Part shown: positions 60,749 through 64,000 of the stretch, one piece after another
Layout of the letters: every line of letters starts with the position of its first letter
Position numbering within the stretch: the first letter of the stretch is position 1
Source: CBIHON01 sp966211965
Lineage (GTDB): Bacteria > Pseudomonadota > Gammaproteobacteria > Burkholderiales > Burkholderiaceae_D
Direction: 5' to 3'
Length of the DNA stretch: 64,000 nt
NCBI GenBank assembly: GCA_966211965.1
Contig: CBIHON010000001.1
Span: forward strand, 248,001-312,000
Position numbers and translations under genes: made by a program
Notes under the pieces: model-generated
The model's database searches: none
What the model saw: the letters and a program-made list of their open reading frames with translations, nothing else
What the model was told of the DNA's origin: nothing

Positions 60749-63700
60749 ATGAAAAACAGATCACGTTTAAAGCCTCGCCCTGTCAATGCCATCGGCTTGG
60801 CTACGAGCTTAATGGCGCTGCTGTGCAGCGCCCCAGTTGTACAGGCGGCAGGCCCCATCCCCTTGGAAGGGTTCGAAACCCCATCGCTTGCGCCAGATGG
60901 CTACGCTTACAAGCCCGCCGGCAGTGCCTGGACCTTCTCCGGCACTAATGGCAGCGGCATTCAGCACAACGGTAGCGCCTGGGGCGGCGCCGCCGCTCCC
61001 GAAGGCCAGCAAACCGCCTTCCTGCACAGCGGCGATGCCCACATTTCGCAAATGGTCTACCTCACCGCCGGCGTCTACAACGTCTCCTTCTATGCGGCCC
61101 GGCGTCCCTATGGGCAAGAGGTGGCCAATCCGATCCAGGTCAAGATCAACGACATTCCGGTCAGCGGCGCCATCACCCCGGCCGGCACCACGTTTGCCAA
61201 ATACACATCCAATGATTTCCCCTTGAGTACCAGTGGGTATTACAAAGTCGAGCTGATGTCGACCAATAATCCGTGGCCGGTGGGCGATACCTTCATCGAT
61301 CAGGTTGTGGTCAATCCGGTCGGCGCTGCAACGTTTGCGCTCGGCGTCACCAAGTCCGGCTCCGGCACGGTCAGCTCCGTGCCGGCCGGCATCAATTGCG
61401 GCACGACCTGCAGCGCCAGCTTCGCGTCCGGCACACAGGTTGCGCTGACGGCGACCCCGGCCAGCGGCTATACCTTCGATGGGTGGAGCGGGGCCTGCAC
61501 CGGCATCAGCGTCTGCAACGTGACCATGAATGCGGCGGCGGCCGTGACGGCCACCTTCAAGCCCGTGGTCAACGCCACGGCAAAGTACGTGCCCCTCACC
61601 CTGGCCGCCGGCCCGGCCGCCTCGGCGGTGCCAGTACGCAGCGGCATTCCTTTCCCAAGCGGTGCCTTGACGTCGGTGGCAAATCTTCGCCTGGAAAGCG
61701 CCGACGGCAGCCAGGAAATCCCGGCGCAATTCGATGCCATTTCGAAGTGGCCCGACGGCTCAGTCAAAGTGGCGCTGCTGCATGTGGTGACCGACCTGGG
61801 CGCCGCCAGGAATTATCGCGTAGCCTACGGTCCCGGCGTAACCCGCACACCGCTGCCGCGCCCAGTATCCGTGACGGGCACCCCCGCCACGGAAATCGTG
61901 GTCGATACCGGCGCGATCAAATTCGCGGTGAACAAGCAAGGCTTGCTGGCCAAGCTCTGGCGCGATGTCAATGCCAACGGCGCGTTTGAAAGCAACGAAC
62001 AAATCATCGATTCCGGCGAGATGTTCATGGTCAATGCCTTCGACAACAAGGAATACACGGCGTCGGCTGCCCAGGATGCGGTCGTGACGATTGAAGAAAA
62101 CGGCCCGATGCGTACAGTGATCAAAGCGCAAGGCTCGCTGACCAACGGCACCGGCGTCTTGACCAAATACCTGGTGCGCTACTACGCCAGCCAGGGTTCC
62201 GACAAGGTCGATATCGAAACCACCATCATCGATGACCGGCTTGAGGCCAACGTCGAAAAAGTCGGCCCCAATCTGGCCATCTCGGCCAAAGCTCTGGGCA
62301 TGCGCTGGCACTATCTTTCCGACGGCGCCCCCAATTACCGCTTTGGCGGTGAAAATGGTGCAGCCTATAGCGGTACGGTTTCCGGCGAGCATTTCCTGTC
62401 GCAAGGCGGCAAATTCTCTGCCGTGACCGACACCACCAAAGGCGAGCTTCTCAGATCCTTCCAGTTCGGCTATTCGGGGGTCGGCTCCGGCTCGAAAGCA
62501 CCGGGCTGGGTAGCGGTGGATTCCGGCACGCGCCACATGGCCTTGATGGTCAAGGATTTCTGGCAGCAATTCCCCAATGAGTTGAACATCAATGGCAATA
62601 CGCTGACTGCCAACTTGTTCCCGGCACGTGCGGTAGGAGCGGTGGCCGATACGGTGGCGCCTGCCCAGTCCGGCAACGAATACCGGCGGCCCAATACGCT
62701 GTACTTCAACCGTCAGGGCGGTGCCAAGACCTATCAATTGCGGCTGGCATTCGGCGATACCACGGCTGCCACGCCGGCGCTCCATAGCATGAATGACAGC
62801 TATCAGCGCCATAGGCTGGATTTGATGGCGGCGCCAAGCTGGTACACGGCGTCCGGCGTGTTCGGCGACCTCAACGTAGGGGGCTCGACCGCCGCCGCGA
62901 GCGGTTACTCGGCCGGCCTGATGCGCAACATCTATGAACCAAGCTTCGAGAAAGCGCCCGAACTCGGCAAGGAAGCCAATATGTTCGGCTGGCGCGACTA
63001 TGGCAACCGGCTGCGCGGTGGGTGGGCAGTCGTCCAAAATGGCGTGCGGGTTCCCAGCTTCTACAACGATACGCATGTGGGCGCAAACAACTTCTTCAAG
63101 GAATTCCTGCGCACCGGCGACCAGCGCTGGTACGGACTGGCCGACATCGCCACCCGCCACTTCATGGATCTGGGCGTGCATCATGGGCCGCGGGCCGGTT
63201 ACTGGTCCACCGGCGGTTTGCCGCAGCCGGCAGGCGAGGTGCATGCCGTCTCGCACGAAAATATCGATCACGAGGGTAGGAATTTGCATTGGGGCCATAC
63301 GCACGTCAGCGGCTTGAGCGACACCTACCTGCTCACCGGCGACAAGCGGGCGCTTGACGTCCTGAACGAGATCGGCAACTGGTGGAAATTCGTATCGCCG
63401 TATTTCTTCAAAATGCCTTTCGCGGCAGGCGACAAGCACCGCGAAGCCGAGCGCGATTACGCCTGGCCGCTGTATGCGATGAACGAATACGTGCGGGTCA
63501 CCGGCGATGCCGACTACCATAAGAACGTCTCGGCTAACCTTGCCAACTATCTGGTGCAATGGTGGCAGACACCGATGAACCACATCGGCTTCAACCCCAC
63601 CACCGGTCTGGTGTCGAACACGGTTATCGGCGTCAACGATGCCAGCAAAGGCACCGGCTACTGGACCATGACGAAGATGGACAATGGCGGCGGCTACAAC

Positions 63701-64000
63701 GCCACCGGCACCAATCCCTGGATGGCTGGCGCGCTGATCAGCAACATCATCAAGTTCTATGAGCAGGATAAGCAATTTGCTGCGGCTGGCAAGGCTTCCG
63801 GCGTTAGCCATCCGATGCTGAAGGACATGTTGTTGCAAGGCATGAACTACGTTGTCAAATATGGCTACGATAGTGCGAAGCAGTACTTCACCTATTCGGA
63901 AGCGGTTCGTTACTATAGCGGCGGCGACAACCATCTCATCTATGGTCTCGGTTACCTGGATCGCCTGTACAAGCAAGAGCTGGCTGCGGGACGTATCGCC
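60749..64000 (+). CDS. Large secreted PcRGLX/YetA-like polysaccharide lyase-like protein, 3' end outside window
   Basis: The frame from the ATG at 60749 is open for 1084 codons to the window edge. GGGAGAG lies just upstream. A signal peptide ends near VVQAAGP (residues 33-34). Residues about 35-190 form a jelly-roll-like, carbohydrate-binding-type domain (GFETPSLAPDGYAYKPAGSA, YLTAGVYNVSFYAAR). Residues about 199-271 are a beta repeat of the InlB/Flg_new type (VTKSGSGTVSSVPAGINCGT, GYTFDGWSGAC). From about 280 on (VRSGIPFPSGAL, WPDGSVKVALLHVV, RNYRVAYGPGV) it matches the N-terminal RIFT barrel and helical part of PcRGLX/YetA-like proteins, relatives of exo-rhamnogalacturonan lyase. The substrate is unproven. 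Confidence 0.8.
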   Translation, partial: MKNRSRLKPRPVNAIGLATSLMALLCSAPVVQAAGPIPLEGFETPSLAPDGYAYKPAGSAWTFSGTNGSGIQHNGSAWGGAAAPEGQQTAFLHSGDAHISQMVYLTAGVYNVSFYAARRPYGQEVANPIQVKINDIPVSGAITPAGTTFAKYTSNDFPLSTSGYYKVELMSTNNPWPVGDTFIDQVVVNPVGAATFALGVTKSGSGTVSSVPAGINCGTTCSASFASGTQVALTATPASGYTFDGWSGACTGISVCNVTMNAAAAVTATFKPVVNATAKYVPLTLAAGPAASAVPVRSGIPFPSGALTSVANLRLESADGSQEIPAQFDAISKWPDGSVKVALLHVVTDLGAARNYRVAYGPGVTRTPLPRPVSVTGTPATEIVVDTGAIKFAVNKQGLLAKLWRDVNANGAFESNEQIIDSGEMFMVNAFDNKEYTASAAQDAVVTIEENGPMRTVIKAQGSLTNGTGVLTKYLVRYYASQGSDKVDIETTIIDDRLEANVEKVGPNLAISAKALGMRWHYLSDGAPNYRFGGENGAAYSGTVSGEHFLSQGGKFSAVTDTTKGELLRSFQFGYSGVGSGSKAPGWVAVDSGTRHMALMVKDFWQQFPNELNINGNTLTANLFPARAVGAVADTVAPAQSGNEYRRPNTLYFNRQGGAKTYQLRLAFGDTTAATPALHSMNDSYQRHRLDLMAAPSWYTASGVFGDLNVGGSTAAASGYSAGLMRNIYEPSFEKAPELGKEANMFGWRDYGNRLRGGWAVVQNGVRVPSFYNDTHVGANNFFKEFLRTGDQRWYGLADIATRHFMDLGVHHGPRAGYWSTGGLPQPAGEVHAVSHENIDHEGRNLHWGHTHVSGLSDTYLLTGDKRALDVLNEIGNWWKFVSPYFFKMPFAAGDKHREAERDYAWPLYAMNEYVRVTGDADYHKNVSANLANYLVQWWQTPMNHIGFNPTTGLVSNTVIGVNDASKGTGYWTMTKMDNGGGYNATGTNPWMAGALISNIIKFYEQDKQFAAAGKASGVSHPMLKDMLLQGMNYVVKYGYDSAKQYFTYSEAVRYYSGGDNHLIYGLGYLDRLYKQELAAGRIA

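Noticed and set aside
61760..63976. Long open frame of 738 codons on the minus strand
   Set aside because: It is a mirror of the real plus-strand gene from 60749, which has a signal peptide and domain matches; the minus translation is low in recognisable motifs and rich in His, Ala and Arg as shadows are.
1..64000. CRISPR arrays, rRNA and tRNA genes, prophage genes
   Set aside because: Looked for; no regularly spaced direct repeats, no cloverleaf-like sequence and no phage structural genes were recognised.

Overview
The window looks like a chromosomal segment of a Gram-negative betaproteobacterium, most likely Burkholderiales and plausibly Oxalobacteraceae. The evidence is GC-rich coding sequence, short-form HisG, the block mlaFEDACB - ABC exporter - ibaG - murA - hisG - hisD, the gpsA/secB/grxC/rhodanese cluster facing gpmA-envC-ctpA-moeB, and a 3-hydroxybutyrate oligomer hydrolase. 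The family assignment is inference. No rRNA, tRNA, prophage or CRISPR array was recognised.

Left third (1-24.7 kb), mostly core genes. Minus-strand genes run from mlaF (phospholipid transport) down to hisD. The last gene at the left edge is a DNA methyltransferase, cut by the window, whose ATG overlaps the hisD stop. Next come gltBD (glutamate synthase), a REP-type transposase with two nested pairs of inverted ends, and gpsA - SH3 protein - secB - grxC - rhodanese. Facing these, on the plus strand, are gpmA, envC, ctpA and moeB.

Middle (24.7-48.6 kb), accessory and regulatory. A 3HB-oligomer hydrolase is divergent from a FixLJ-like two-component pair. A Spy/CpxP-like periplasmic protein precedes an OmpR-type regulator and a kinase, with a textbook CpxR-type box upstream. 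Then come a DUF1772 membrane protein, a KGG-repeat stress protein, an alpha/beta hydrolase, a secreted zinc metallopeptidase, a stand-alone Hpt protein, an aminotransferase/aspartate racemase pair, a 45-residue lipoprotein, a GST, a B12-binding radical SAM protein, an acyl-CoA ligase, and LysR/L-aspartate dehydrogenase, GNAT and EamA genes. Several intergenic gaps here carry large imperfect palindromes that look like one repeat family.

Right part (48.7-64 kb). This holds the best candidate for an undescribed system: an unknown cytosolic protein, a two-domain AAA+ ATPase (degenerate first domain, ClpB-like second), a small NrdG-like radical SAM protein, and a membrane-anchored Ser/Thr kinase with two N-terminal zinc ribbons. 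An oppositely oriented chemoreceptor gene flanked by palindromes sits inside the set. It is followed by a DUF2892 protein with an ECF-like sigma factor, a hybrid histidine kinase with a NarL-type regulator, and a large secreted polysaccharide-lyase-like protein (PcRGLX/YetA-like) that is open to the window end.
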